From Sulfitobacter indolifex (GTDB lineage: Bacteria > Pseudomonadota > Alphaproteobacteria > Rhodobacterales > Rhodobacteraceae): 64,000 nucleotides of DNA. Every line of letters starts with the position of its first letter. Within the stretch, counting starts at the first letter, position 1. A program made the position numbers and the translations under genes. Of this stretch, positions 36,787-45,462 are shown one piece after another. The DNA lies in the NCBI RefSeq assembly GCF_022788655.1, contig NZ_CP084951.1, positions 2,790,001 to 2,854,000 of the forward strand, read 5' to 3'. Under the pieces are notes generated by a model. That model saw only the letters and a program-made list of their open reading frames with translations, was not told the DNA's origin and ran no database searches.

Positions 36787-37779
36787 ATGCAAGCCATCAC
36801 CTATGACCAGTTCGGAGCCGCCGCAGATGTGCTGCAGCTGACGGATATCGAAAGCCCCGCGCCGCAACCCGGAGAGGTCTGCGTGGCGCTGAGCCATTCG
36901 GGCGTGAACCCCTCTGACGTCAAGGCCCGCGCAGGCACGCGCCCGGGCGTAACCAAACCACCCTTTCCACAGGTCATCCCCCACAGCGACGGCGCGGGAG
37001 AGATCATCGCCGTCGGCGCGGGCGTCGATTCTGCCCGTGTGGGTCAAAAGGTCTGGGTCTGGAATGGCCAATGGCAGCGCGCCTTTGGCACTGCGGCCCA
37101 GCAGATCACCCTGCCTGCGCATCAGGCTGTAGCGCTTCCCAAAGGTGTTTCGACCGAGGTTGGGGCGCAGCTTGGCATTCCGGGGCTGACCGCCTGCCAC
37201 GCCGTTTTCGGCGGCGGCGGTGTGGCCGGGGAGACGGTGCTCATTCAAGGCGGGGCGGGCACGGTGGGCTACCTCGCCGTGCAACTGGCGAAATGGGGCG
37301 GGGCCAAGGTGATTGCCACCTGCAGCCCGCGCGACAATGATCTGGTCCGTGACGCCGGTGCCGATGCGGTGCTGAACTACGCCGATCCCGACCTCGCCCG
37401 TGCCGTTCAGGACGCCAACGGCGGCAAGCCTGTCGAGACCATCGTCGAGACAGAGTTTGGCCTGAACCTCACCACCGATACCGAAGTCATCGCCCCCAAT
37501 GGCCGCATTGCCGCCTATGGCTCGGCGGGGGAAATGTCGCCCACGCTGCCCTTCTACCCGCTGCTGTTCAAAGCGGTGACCATCGACATCATCCTGATCT
37601 ACCTGCTGCCCACCGGCCCGCGCGAACAGGCGATCACCCGACTGCATCATGCGCTGGAAGACGGTGCGCTACGCTGCCCAGTCGACACGGTCCTGCCGCT
37701 CGCTGACGCCGCGAAAGCGCATGAGTTGGTCGAGGCCGGACACCGCAGCGGGGCGGTGCTGCTCGATTGTCAGGGGTAG
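36787..37779 (+). CDS. NADPH:quinone reductase-like zinc-independent alcohol dehydrogenase
   Basis: 330-residue MDR-family oxidoreductase. GroES-like N-terminal domain (HSGVNPSDVKARAGTRPG; FPQVIPHSDGAGEI), then Rossmann domain VLIQGGAGTVGYLAVQLAKWGG (about 152-172). No structural-zinc cysteine cluster is seen, so it belongs to the quinone-reductase-like group. ATG 36787 follows GGAGAGAG. C-terminal ALRCPVDTVLPLADAAKAHE is typical. Confidence 0.9.
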   Translation: MQAITYDQFGAAADVLQLTDIESPAPQPGEVCVALSHSGVNPSDVKARAGTRPGVTKPPFPQVIPHSDGAGEIIAVGAGVDSARVGQKVWVWNGQWQRAFGTAAQQITLPAHQAVALPKGVSTEVGAQLGIPGLTACHAVFGGGGVAGETVLIQGGAGTVGYLAVQLAKWGGAKVIATCSPRDNDLVRDAGADAVLNYADPDLARAVQDANGGKPVETIVETEFGLNLTTDTEVIAPNGRIAAYGSAGEMSPTLPFYPLLFKAVTIDIILIYLLPTGPREQAITRLHHALEDGALRCPVDTVLPLADAAKAHELVEAGHRSGAVLLDCQG

Positions 37780-37846
37780 CGCGCTAATTGACCAAGCCAC
37801 CGCCCCCACGGAGGGGCGGTCGCCCTTTCCGTCGACGGAGACCCCC

Positions 37847-39190
37847 ATGCGCCTGATTGCTGCCCTGCCCCGCCTGATCCTGTGCCTGCTACTGCTCATC
37901 GCCCTGCCGCACGCCCCCGCCGTGGCGCAAACAAGCGACCAGCCCGAAGGGACCATTGCCGTCGAAGGGGACGCCACCGCAGATGCTGCCATCGCCAACC
38001 GCATCCGCGCCATCCTGCGCGAGCTTGAGGGCTTTGAGAAGGTCGGCGTCTCCGTCTCTTCCGGCATCGTCACCCTGCGCGGCACCACGCTCGACGCCGC
38101 CAGCGGCGAGCGGCTGAGCGAATTGGCGGGACGTGTCGAAGGGGTGGTGGCGATCCGCAACGAGGTCCGCGAGAGCACCGATGTGTCTGAGCGGCTCAAC
38201 CCCGCAGTGGACCGCTTTCGCGACCGGATGGAACAGGCCGTGGCCTTTCTGCCGCTGGCTTTAGTGGCGCTTGGCGTCTTTGCCCTGATCGTCGTGGCCG
38301 GGCTGGCGCTGGCGCGGCTGCGCAACCCGTGGGAGCGGCTCGCCCCCAACGCCTTTATCGCTGACATTTACCGCCAGATCATCCGGCTGGCCTTTATCAT
38401 CGCCGCACTGGTCGTGGCGCTTGATATCCTCGGGGCGACGGCGCTCCTGTCAGGCATTCTTGGGGCGGCGGGGATCGTCGGCCTCGCCATCGGTTTCGCG
38501 GTGCGTGACACGGTGGAGAATTTCATCGCCTCCGTCATGCTGTCGATCCGCCAGCCCTTTCGCCCCAACGACACGGTCGAGATTGACGGCGACACCGGCA
38601 AGGTGATCCGCCTGACCAGCCGCGCCACGATTTTGCTCAGCTATGACGGCAACCATGTGCGCATCCCGAACTCTACGGTCTTTAAAAGCCGCATCATCAA
38701 CTACTCGCGCAATGCCGAGCGGCGGTTCACCTTTACCCTATCGGTGGCCAGCGATGCCGATTTGGCCCGCGCCCGGGATCTGGCGCTAGAGGTGCTGAAC
38801 GACCTGCATTTCGTCCTCCCCTCCCCCGAAGCCGCCGCCTGGGTGGAGGAGGTGGCCGATCACTGGATCAACATGCAATTCGCCGGTTGGATCAACCAAG
38901 AGACCACCGATCTGGCCGCCGCACGCGGCGAGGCGATTCGCCTGACATTATCGGCGTTTGACGCCGCTGGCCTCACCGCGCCGCCCCCGGCCTACCGGTT
39001 GATAACGCAAAGCGAATCGTCGGGCACTGCGCAAAGAGATTCGCCCCACGCACCGACGGAGAGCGCAAACCCCGCCCCCGTACAGACAGTTGAAGCGCAG
39101 GCCGACCGTGAATTGACCCGCATCGTCGCGCAGGAACGCGCTGAATTGCCCCGTGAAGACCTGCTCTCGGTTGATGCAGCCGAAGAATAG
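37847..39190 (+). CDS. Mechanosensitive channel (MscS family) with N-terminal BON-like domain
   Basis: 447 residues. Signal peptide MRLIAALPRLILCLLLLIAL, then a BON-like domain (about 30-115: DAAIANRIRAILRELEG...GVVAIRNEVRES). Transmembrane helices lie near 125-150, 170-195 and 195-220, the last being the glycine/alanine-rich pore helix (LSGILGAAGIVGLAIGFAVR). The beta domain (PFRPNDTVEIDGDTGKVI; YDGNHVRIPNSTVFKS) and a hydrophilic tail complete it. Expected to release solutes on hypo-osmotic shock. ATG 37847 chosen because it opens the signal peptide. Confidence 0.9.
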   Translation: MRLIAALPRLILCLLLLIALPHAPAVAQTSDQPEGTIAVEGDATADAAIANRIRAILRELEGFEKVGVSVSSGIVTLRGTTLDAASGERLSELAGRVEGVVAIRNEVRESTDVSERLNPAVDRFRDRMEQAVAFLPLALVALGVFALIVVAGLALARLRNPWERLAPNAFIADIYRQIIRLAFIIAALVVALDILGATALLSGILGAAGIVGLAIGFAVRDTVENFIASVMLSIRQPFRPNDTVEIDGDTGKVIRLTSRATILLSYDGNHVRIPNSTVFKSRIINYSRNAERRFTFTLSVASDADLARARDLALEVLNDLHFVLPSPEAAAWVEEVADHWINMQFAGWINQETTDLAAARGEAIRLTLSAFDAAGLTAPPPAYRLITQSESSGTAQRDSPHAPTESANPAPVQTVEAQADRELTRIVAQERAELPREDLLSVDAAEE

Positions 39191-39252
39191 GCCAATTTAT
39201 CAAAAACGGGTCTTGCACCCCGGGCCAGAGAACTCTAATTAGCGCCCTGTGT

Positions 39253-39327
39253 TGGGATGTAGCCAAGTGGTAAGGCAACTGTTTTTGGTACAGTGTACCG
39301 TAGGTTCGAATCCTACCATCCCAGCCA
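39253..39327 (+). tRNA. tRNA-Gln (anticodon TTG)
   Basis: Acceptor TGGGATG pairs with CATCCCA; encoded CCA at 39325-39327. D loop region AGCCAAGTGGTAAGGC; anticodon stem ACTGT/ACAGT around loop TTTTGGT (anticodon TTG); T arm TAGGTTCGAATCCTA. The full cloverleaf can be drawn. The island-like DNA to the right begins directly after it. Confidence 0.95.
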
Positions 39328-39904
39328 ACACACCCGAAAATCGCATAGCTCCTAATAGGATAGCCGTTGATTAAGCGGCCAGCCTCCCGGCTCCACATCG
39401 TGGTGGCTTACAAACTGGCTCACATCGGCCGGGATGCAGGCCAAGTGACTCGCGAAGGAAGTAGGAACTTCATCTCGTTCGCGAAAACGGGGCTTTCTAC
39501 TTTCGAAGACGCTGGGCGACGTCATTGTGAAAAATGGTGCCCCAGAATTTTCGTCTGTCTCTCTTTGAACAAATATCCTCTCCGAAGCAGAAAAGGCGGC
39601 TGAGCTGCTTACCGCTGTGGAAGCAGGAGAACGAAACATGCTGATGGAACTTCAGGGGTCGCCAGTAAACTCGGACGCATCAAGGAGATGCTGAAGGAGC
39701 TTGTGCGTCAGGCCTGTGTGTGATGCGCCCCCCGCGGCACGCTCCATGGTGCAGAGGCAGTTTTTGAACAACTTTGAAAGTCTGATTATTTGAGGGTTGG
39801 TGGGAGTAATGATGGTATCCCGCCTTCGCAAGCACCTCGTTGCAAGGAGCCGCGACCTTGCCTATGCCCGCTCGCAAGTTATATCGCGCTGAGGAGGGGC
39901 ATCA
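39328..39904. other. 577-base region without an intact gene
   Basis: Between tRNA-Gln and the histidine kinase. Contains decayed coding sequence on the plus strand (see pseudogene entry). A small inverted repeat GCAAGG...CCTTGC (39842-39861) lies upstream of the kinase ribosome-binding site GAGGAGGGG. No integrase or repeat of the tRNA 3' end was seen. Confidence 0.5.
39512..39723 (+). pseudogene. Possible frameshifted remnant of a small gene
   Basis: Three plus-strand frames carry consecutive protein-like pieces: DVIVKNGAPEFSSVSL, then AEKAAELLTAVEAGERNML (39588-39644), then VASKLGRIKEMLKELVRQAC (39658-39717) ending at a stop at 39723. Two frameshifts would join them into one small, charged, helical protein. 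The family is unknown. Could also be chance. Confidence 0.3.
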
Positions 39905-42892
39905 ATGCTTTCAAATATGGACGAACGGCTGATGTTTCTTAAGGTCGGGGGCAGAGTTGCATCTTTGATCGAGACCCGTGCTTGGCATGGGCATCCGCTG
40001 GGCGCACCTCAGGACTGGCCGCAGAGCCTCAAGACAGCGCTTCAGATCATATTGGCCTCCCCCTCGCCTACTTTTATTTGCTGGGGGCCTGAACAGTTCC
40101 TGTTCTATAACGACGCCTTTGCCCCCCTACTGGGTGCGGCACATCCAAAGGCTTTGGCGGAGCCTGCGATGCAGAGCCTGAAGGGCATGTGGCCTGACCT
40201 GCCTTCGGCCTTGGCACAGGTTGTAGATCAGGGTCAGGCACTCCGCCTGGCGACGGCGACGGCCCGCTCTCCCGATCGCCAGTCCGCCAGGGGTGCGCTG
40301 TCTCTCAGCCCGTTAGCAGATGATCAGGGTCGGCCGCGGGCGGTGCTTTGCACTGTCCTCGACGTGCAACCAGAGCCCTTCAACGCGAATGGGTCCGACG
40401 ACCTGCAAACATTGCAGCACAGGCTGCTGGAGCTGACCCTTCAGGAGCGGCCGCTAAAGGTGATCCTCGACGAGCTGATGCGCGCGGTCCAAACGTTTAT
40501 CGGCGAAGACTCCCCTTGTTCGATCCTTTTGACTGACAAGGAAGGCACTAGGCTTTCCCACGGCGCTGCGATCGGGCTGGCTGAGGACTATACCGTCGCC
40601 ATTGACGGGTTGGAGATTGGGCCGGCGGCCGGATCTTGCGGGACGGCGGCACATCGCAAGTCGTCGGTCGCCGTGGCCGACATTGCCCAAGACAGTTTAT
40701 GGGTGGATTTTCGGGACTTGGCGCTCGCCCACGACCTGCGCGCTTGCTGGTCCCATCCCGTTGTCGGGACCGGGGGCAAGTTGCTGGGGACATTTGCAAC
40801 TTACAGACGGGATCCCGGACTGCCAACTGCGCCCCAAGACGATTTTCTTGATCTGGTGGCTCAGATCACTGCTCTGGTCCTCGAACGCTATGCAGCCCAA
40901 GAAGCGCTAAACGATCAAAGCCGACTGCTCGAAACCTTGAACCGCACCGGCGCTGGTGTTGCGGCCGAATTGGACCAAGAAGCACTGGTGCAGATGGTCA
41001 CCGATGCTGGCGTCGACCTCACAGGCGCACAGTTCGGTGCGTTCTTCTACAATATCACCGATGGGTCGGGCGAAAGCTATATGCTCTATTCTCTGTCCGG
41101 CGTCGACAGGTCGGCCTTCAGCAAGTTCCCGATGCCGCGCAATACCAAGATTTTCGCACCAACTTTCGCCGGAGACGGCGTTGTTCGGTCTGACGACATT
41201 ACAGCCGACCCGCGCTATGGCCAGAATGCGCCGCATCGGGGCATGCCAGAAGGGCATCTGCCCGTCCGCAGCTACTTAGCCGTTCCGGTGGTATCGCGGT
41301 CGGGTGAGGTGCTGGGTGGCTTGTTCTTCGGCCATGAAAAATCCAGACAGTTCTCGGTTCATCATGAAAGGCTTATGGATGGGCTCGCGGGTCAGGCATC
41401 TATCGCGCTGGACAACGCGCGTCTCTACAGCTCAGCGCATAACGAGCTCGAAGTGCGGCGCCGAGCTGAGGAAGAACTGATCCAGATTAAGAGCGATTTG
41501 GAGCTGGCGCATGAACGGATCGATTTGGCCTTGGAGGCCGGTGCCATCATCGGCACTTGGATATGGAATATCCCGGAGGATATCGTCACCGCTGACGAAC
41601 GTTTTGCAAAGTCCTTTGGACTATCAGTTGACCGCTGCCGTGAGGGGATGCCCATCGCCGATGTGGCGGCCTCCGTCCACCCCGAAGATTGGGAGCAGGT
41701 GCAGACCAAGATCGAGGAATCTGTTCGAGTGGGGGGCACCTACAGAGCTGAATACCGTTCAAAGCATGCGGATGGATGTTATCGCTGGGTAGAGGCCAGT
41801 GGACATTGCGAACATGATAGCGCGGGTCAGGCAATTCGGTTCCCCGGCGTGCTGATTGATATTCAACAGCGCAGGCAGATTGAGAGCGATCTCAAGCGGC
41901 GCGAAGCCGATCTGGCGCTTTTGCTGGATGCCACTGCCGACGGCTTCTATGCGGTCGACAAGGGGGGGTATACGACCCGCTGCAACGCGGCCTTCCTCCG
42001 CATGCTGGGTTTCGACAAAGAAGAGGATGTCATTGGTAAACAGTTGCACGACATCATTCATCACTCGCACGTAGACGGCTCGCCCTACCCGCACAAAGAT
42101 TGCCCGATCTACCATGTCGCCTCGACCGGTGAGATGGCCCATGTCGACGACGAGGTGTTCTATCGGACAGATGGCACGTCCTTCCCCGTGGAATACTGGG
42201 TTCGCCCCGTGATCTGGCAAGGGGAACTGCAGGGCGCGGTTTGCAACATACTTGATATCAGCGAACGCAAGCAGGCCGAAGAGGCGCAGCAGCTGCTGAT
42301 GCGCGAGCTCAACCACCGGGTGAAGAACCTGTTCTCAATTACGGCGGGCATGATCAAGATGACAGCCCGGCACGCGATCAACGTAGAAGAAATGTCGTCG
42401 TCATTGACTGGCCGCGTGATGGCACTCGCCCGTGCGCATGAGCTGATCAGCAGTTCAATCACCTCACGCCAGAACCACGAGGCCCCCAGCAGTCTCCATA
42501 GTCTGATTGAGGTGGTCTTGGAGCCGTATATCGAGGGGCGCCCTGGGGTGCTTGACCTCACGGGGCCCCCTGTGGAGCTTGGGCCCACATCTACAACAGG
42601 TTTCGCGCTTATCTTGCATGAGATGGCGACCAACGCCGCGAAATACGGCGCTCTTTCGGCTGCAAATGGGAAGCTGCGCGTAGCTTGGAACCTCGCGGAC
42701 GACGTGTTGACGATGAATTGGACAGAAACGGGTGGCCCTGAGTTAGCAGGCCCCCCGCAGCAAACTGGCTTTGGAAGCCAGCTCGCACGGCTGAGTGCCA
42801 CCGGACAATTGGGCGGTGGGATTGAACATGTCTGGCATCAAAGCGGGCTCAAGGTTCGCCTGACCGCCGCGGGCGATCGCCTCGCACAGTAG
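39905..42892 (+). CDS. Soluble multi-sensor HWE-family histidine kinase
   Basis: 995 residues, no signal peptide or membrane helix, so a cytosolic sensor. Order: N-terminal PAS-like domain (about 20-155), GAF 1 (about 160-315), GAF 2 (about 335-520), a short coiled coil, PAS (about 540-655), PAS (about 665-780), then the HWE kinase. The phosphoacceptor is His804 in RELNHRVKNLFSI, the N box has Asn910 in HEMATNAAKYGAL, and the family's WTE motif is MNWTETGGP. ATG 39905 has GAGGAGGGG. The response regulator starts 16 bases after the stop. Ligand is unknown; no LOV cysteine motif or phytochrome chromophore site was recognised. Confidence 0.92.
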   Translation: MLSNMDERLMFLKVGGRVASLIETRAWHGHPLGAPQDWPQSLKTALQIILASPSPTFICWGPEQFLFYNDAFAPLLGAAHPKALAEPAMQSLKGMWPDLPSALAQVVDQGQALRLATATARSPDRQSARGALSLSPLADDQGRPRAVLCTVLDVQPEPFNANGSDDLQTLQHRLLELTLQERPLKVILDELMRAVQTFIGEDSPCSILLTDKEGTRLSHGAAIGLAEDYTVAIDGLEIGPAAGSCGTAAHRKSSVAVADIAQDSLWVDFRDLALAHDLRACWSHPVVGTGGKLLGTFATYRRDPGLPTAPQDDFLDLVAQITALVLERYAAQEALNDQSRLLETLNRTGAGVAAELDQEALVQMVTDAGVDLTGAQFGAFFYNITDGSGESYMLYSLSGVDRSAFSKFPMPRNTKIFAPTFAGDGVVRSDDITADPRYGQNAPHRGMPEGHLPVRSYLAVPVVSRSGEVLGGLFFGHEKSRQFSVHHERLMDGLAGQASIALDNARLYSSAHNELEVRRRAEEELIQIKSDLELAHERIDLALEAGAIIGTWIWNIPEDIVTADERFAKSFGLSVDRCREGMPIADVAASVHPEDWEQVQTKIEESVRVGGTYRAEYRSKHADGCYRWVEASGHCEHDSAGQAIRFPGVLIDIQQRRQIESDLKRREADLALLLDATADGFYAVDKGGYTTRCNAAFLRMLGFDKEEDVIGKQLHDIIHHSHVDGSPYPHKDCPIYHVASTGEMAHVDDEVFYRTDGTSFPVEYWVRPVIWQGELQGAVCNILDISERKQAEEAQQLLMRELNHRVKNLFSITAGMIKMTARHAINVEEMSSSLTGRVMALARAHELISSSITSRQNHEAPSSLHSLIEVVLEPYIEGRPGVLDLTGPPVELGPTSTTGFALILHEMATNAAKYGALSAANGKLRVAWNLADDVLTMNWTETGGPELAGPPQQTGFGSQLARLSATGQLGGGIEHVWHQSGLKVRLTAAGDRLAQ

Positions 42893-42908
42893 AATGAGGA
42901 ACAAAGTT

Positions 42909-43289
42909 ATGCCCGGAACTGACCAGTATCTCGCCGGCCTCAGGGTTCTGATCGTTGAGGACGAACCTTTCATCGCGCTAGATCTTGCCTTCGGCGTTGA
43001 GGAAGCGGGCGGGGTCCCCTTGGGACCGGCCTCTTCTGTTGCTCAGGCCTTGAGACTGATTGAGAACGAGTTGCCGGATGCAGCGATCGTCGATGTGGAC
43101 CTGCCTGATGGAAAAATAGGCCCGGTGCTTGCCGTGCTTCGCCCACGAGTGCCGGTTGTCGTGCATACCGGAGTGGGCCTGCCGGAAACACTGCGTGAGG
43201 CCCATCCTGAATTGCTGGTATGCACCAAACCCACCGCCCCTTCCGAGTTGGCTCGACGGCTGCGCGTCGAGATATCGCGGTCTCTCTAA
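42909..43289 (+). CDS. Single-domain response regulator
   Basis: 126-residue CheY-like receiver with no output domain. Acidic pocket VEDEP (residues 16-20), likely phosphoacceptor Asp62 in IVDVDLPDG, switch Thr87 in VVVHTGVG, and Lys107 in CTKPTAP. ATG 42909 follows GAGGAACAAAG; an ATG at 42894, one base after the kinase stop, is possible too. It is the obvious partner of the HWE kinase and may pass the signal on by protein contact, or act as a phosphate sink. Confidence 0.9.
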   Translation: MPGTDQYLAGLRVLIVEDEPFIALDLAFGVEEAGGVPLGPASSVAQALRLIENELPDAAIVDVDLPDGKIGPVLAVLRPRVPVVVHTGVGLPETLREAHPELLVCTKPTAPSELARRLRVEISRSL

Positions 43290-43517
43290 CTTAAGGGATG
43301 CGTTTCGATTGGCTTTCGAAATATATCGGGCCAGCGCATCCTGGCTTAGAGCGGTCAATCCCGAAGGCGCCGTGGCTGACCCTAACATGGCGCTGCACCC
43401 CTGCGCTTTGCGCGCGCTTGAAAAACTGGGGGTCACGATACCCGCCGTCGGGCGCGGCTGAACGAAAACTGGCCGGGGCACCATCGCCCCAGCCACAACT
43501 TGCAGGTAGTCTCGATC

Positions 43518-45161
43518 ATGGCAAAGAACGTACTTTTCATCATGTGCGATCAACTGCGTTGGGACTATCTGTCCTGCACCGGGCATCCGCATCTGGATAC
43601 CCCGCACATTGATCAGCTTGCCAAACGAGGCGTGTTGTTTGACCGCACCTATGTTCAGTCGCCCATTTGCGGACCGTCACGCATGTCGTTCTATACCGGG
43701 CGCTATGTCAGCGCGCATGGATCGACCTGGAACAATATCCCGCTCAAGGTGGGGGAAATGACCCTGGGCAATCACCTGCGCCCCTTAGGCGTGCGCACGG
43801 CCCTCTGCGGCAAGACCCATATGACCGCCGATGTCGAGGGCATGCGCAGGCTTGGCCTCGCCCCCGATAGCGAGATCGGCGTGCTGGTCTCTCAATGTGG
43901 GTTTGAACCTTATGAGCGTGAAGACGGGCTGCACCCCGACGGGCCGCGCTATCCCCGCAACAGCGCCTATGACAGCTTTATGAAAGACCGCGGCTGGCAG
44001 GACGAAAACCCTTGGCAGAGCGTCGCCAACAGCGCCGAAGACGACGATGGCAATATCCTAAGCGGCTGGTTCATGGAGAACGCCGACAAGCCCGCCCGCG
44101 CCGCAGACGAAGAAAGCGAGACCCCCTATATCACCAGCCGGGCAATGGATTTCATCCGCGAAGCTGGCGACACGCCGTGGTGCCTGCACCTGAGCTATAT
44201 CAAGCCGCATTGGCCCTATATCGTCTCAGCACCCTACCACGACATGTATGGCACCGAGACACATCTTGACCCAGTCCGCAGCGAGGCCGAGCGCGCCGAT
44301 CCGCATCCGGTCTATGGCGCCTTCATGGAAGAACGCGTATCGAAAGCCTTCCGTGACGACGCAATGAGGGGCAAGGTTCTGACCGCCTACATGGGCCTCA
44401 TCAAACAGATCGACGACCAGCTTGGGCGTCTGATGGCGTTTCTTGATGCTGAGGGGCTAACCGACGACACGATGATCGTCTTCACCTCGGATCACGGTGA
44501 TTACCTGGGCGATCACTGGATGGGTGAGAAGGAGTTGTTCCATGACGCCTCTGCCCGCGTTCCGCTGATCGTGGTCGACCCCAGCCCCGCAGCCGATGCA
44601 ACGCGGGGCCTGCGGTCGGATGCTCTTGCTGAGGCGATCGACGTTGTTCCCACGATCCTCGAGTATTTCGGCGGCCAAGCCGTACCGCATATTATCGAAG
44701 GCCGTGCTTTGCAGCCAATCCTGCACGGCAAAACCGATGCGGTTCGCGAAGTGGCGATTTCTGAGTATGATTATTCCATGCGCGAAGTCCGGCGGCGGCT
44801 CGGAGTTGGGGTCAAGGACGCGAGGCTCACAATGCTGTTCGACGGGCGCTGGAAGTACATCTTTGCAGAGGGTTTTCGCCCGATGCTCTATGATCTCAAA
44901 GCCGACCCCAACGAACTGACCGATCTGGGGGCCGATCCGGCCTATGTCGATGAGATCGTGCGGCTGGAAAGACAGTTCTTTGACTGGACCCGCCGCATGG
45001 CGCAGCGCACCACCAAGTCGGATGAATGGATCGCCGCGCAGGATGCCACCCTCGGCGAAGCCCAGGCGGGCATTCTAATTGGTTACCGCAACGAGGCCGA
45101 ACTGCGCGAAGTTCTTAGCAAAGCCGAAGCTCAGAATAAAGTCGCCCGCAAGACGCAGTGA
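43518..45161 (+). CDS. Type I sulfatase / phosphonate monoester hydrolase-like enzyme
   Basis: 547 residues, alkaline phosphatase superfamily. The formylglycine motif is CGPSR with Cys51 (SPICGPSRMSFYTGRY), which must be oxidised to formylglycine by a maturase not present in this window. The metal site includes MCDQLRWD at the N-terminus and FTSDHGDYLGDHWMGEK. LHLSYIKPHWPYIVSAPYH and LYDLKADPNELTDL resemble phosphonate monoester hydrolases more than arylsulfatases. No signal peptide, so it should act in the cytoplasm on an imported sulfate or phosphonate ester. ATG 43518 starts the fold; 43500 is also in frame. Confidence 0.9.
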   Translation: MAKNVLFIMCDQLRWDYLSCTGHPHLDTPHIDQLAKRGVLFDRTYVQSPICGPSRMSFYTGRYVSAHGSTWNNIPLKVGEMTLGNHLRPLGVRTALCGKTHMTADVEGMRRLGLAPDSEIGVLVSQCGFEPYEREDGLHPDGPRYPRNSAYDSFMKDRGWQDENPWQSVANSAEDDDGNILSGWFMENADKPARAADEESETPYITSRAMDFIREAGDTPWCLHLSYIKPHWPYIVSAPYHDMYGTETHLDPVRSEAERADPHPVYGAFMEERVSKAFRDDAMRGKVLTAYMGLIKQIDDQLGRLMAFLDAEGLTDDTMIVFTSDHGDYLGDHWMGEKELFHDASARVPLIVVDPSPAADATRGLRSDALAEAIDVVPTILEYFGGQAVPHIIEGRALQPILHGKTDAVREVAISEYDYSMREVRRRLGVGVKDARLTMLFDGRWKYIFAEGFRPMLYDLKADPNELTDLGADPAYVDEIVRLERQFFDWTRRMAQRTTKSDEWIAAQDATLGEAQAGILIGYRNEAELREVLSKAEAQNKVARKTQ

Positions 45162-45462
45162 CATGACGCTGCGGGCGAACAAACTGCGGCTCCGACTGTC
45201 GCCGCGCCCTTTGAGCGATGCCGCAGGCCGTCCGAATGCCTGTCTTGATGCGCGAGACGCAGCACCCCGGCGTTCGTATCTTGGCCAGATATCCGAGTTG
45301 AAGCCGTCTCTTCGGGAACGACCCGTAGCTTTTCCATGATAGCCTTGTCGTGGGCATGCGGATGCCTATGGGTTCAATTCGGCACCTTGCTCAAAGGCTT
45401 GGCGCGTCACTCCGATCCGCTCTTCGGATCGCCAGATTGCCACCAGAAACGGGCTGGCGCGA
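45162..45462. other. 301-base intergenic region, nothing recognised
   Basis: Between the sulfatase (plus) and the Asp-box protein (minus), which converge here. No convincing gene, hairpin-plus-T-run or repeat seen. Confidence 0.4.
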
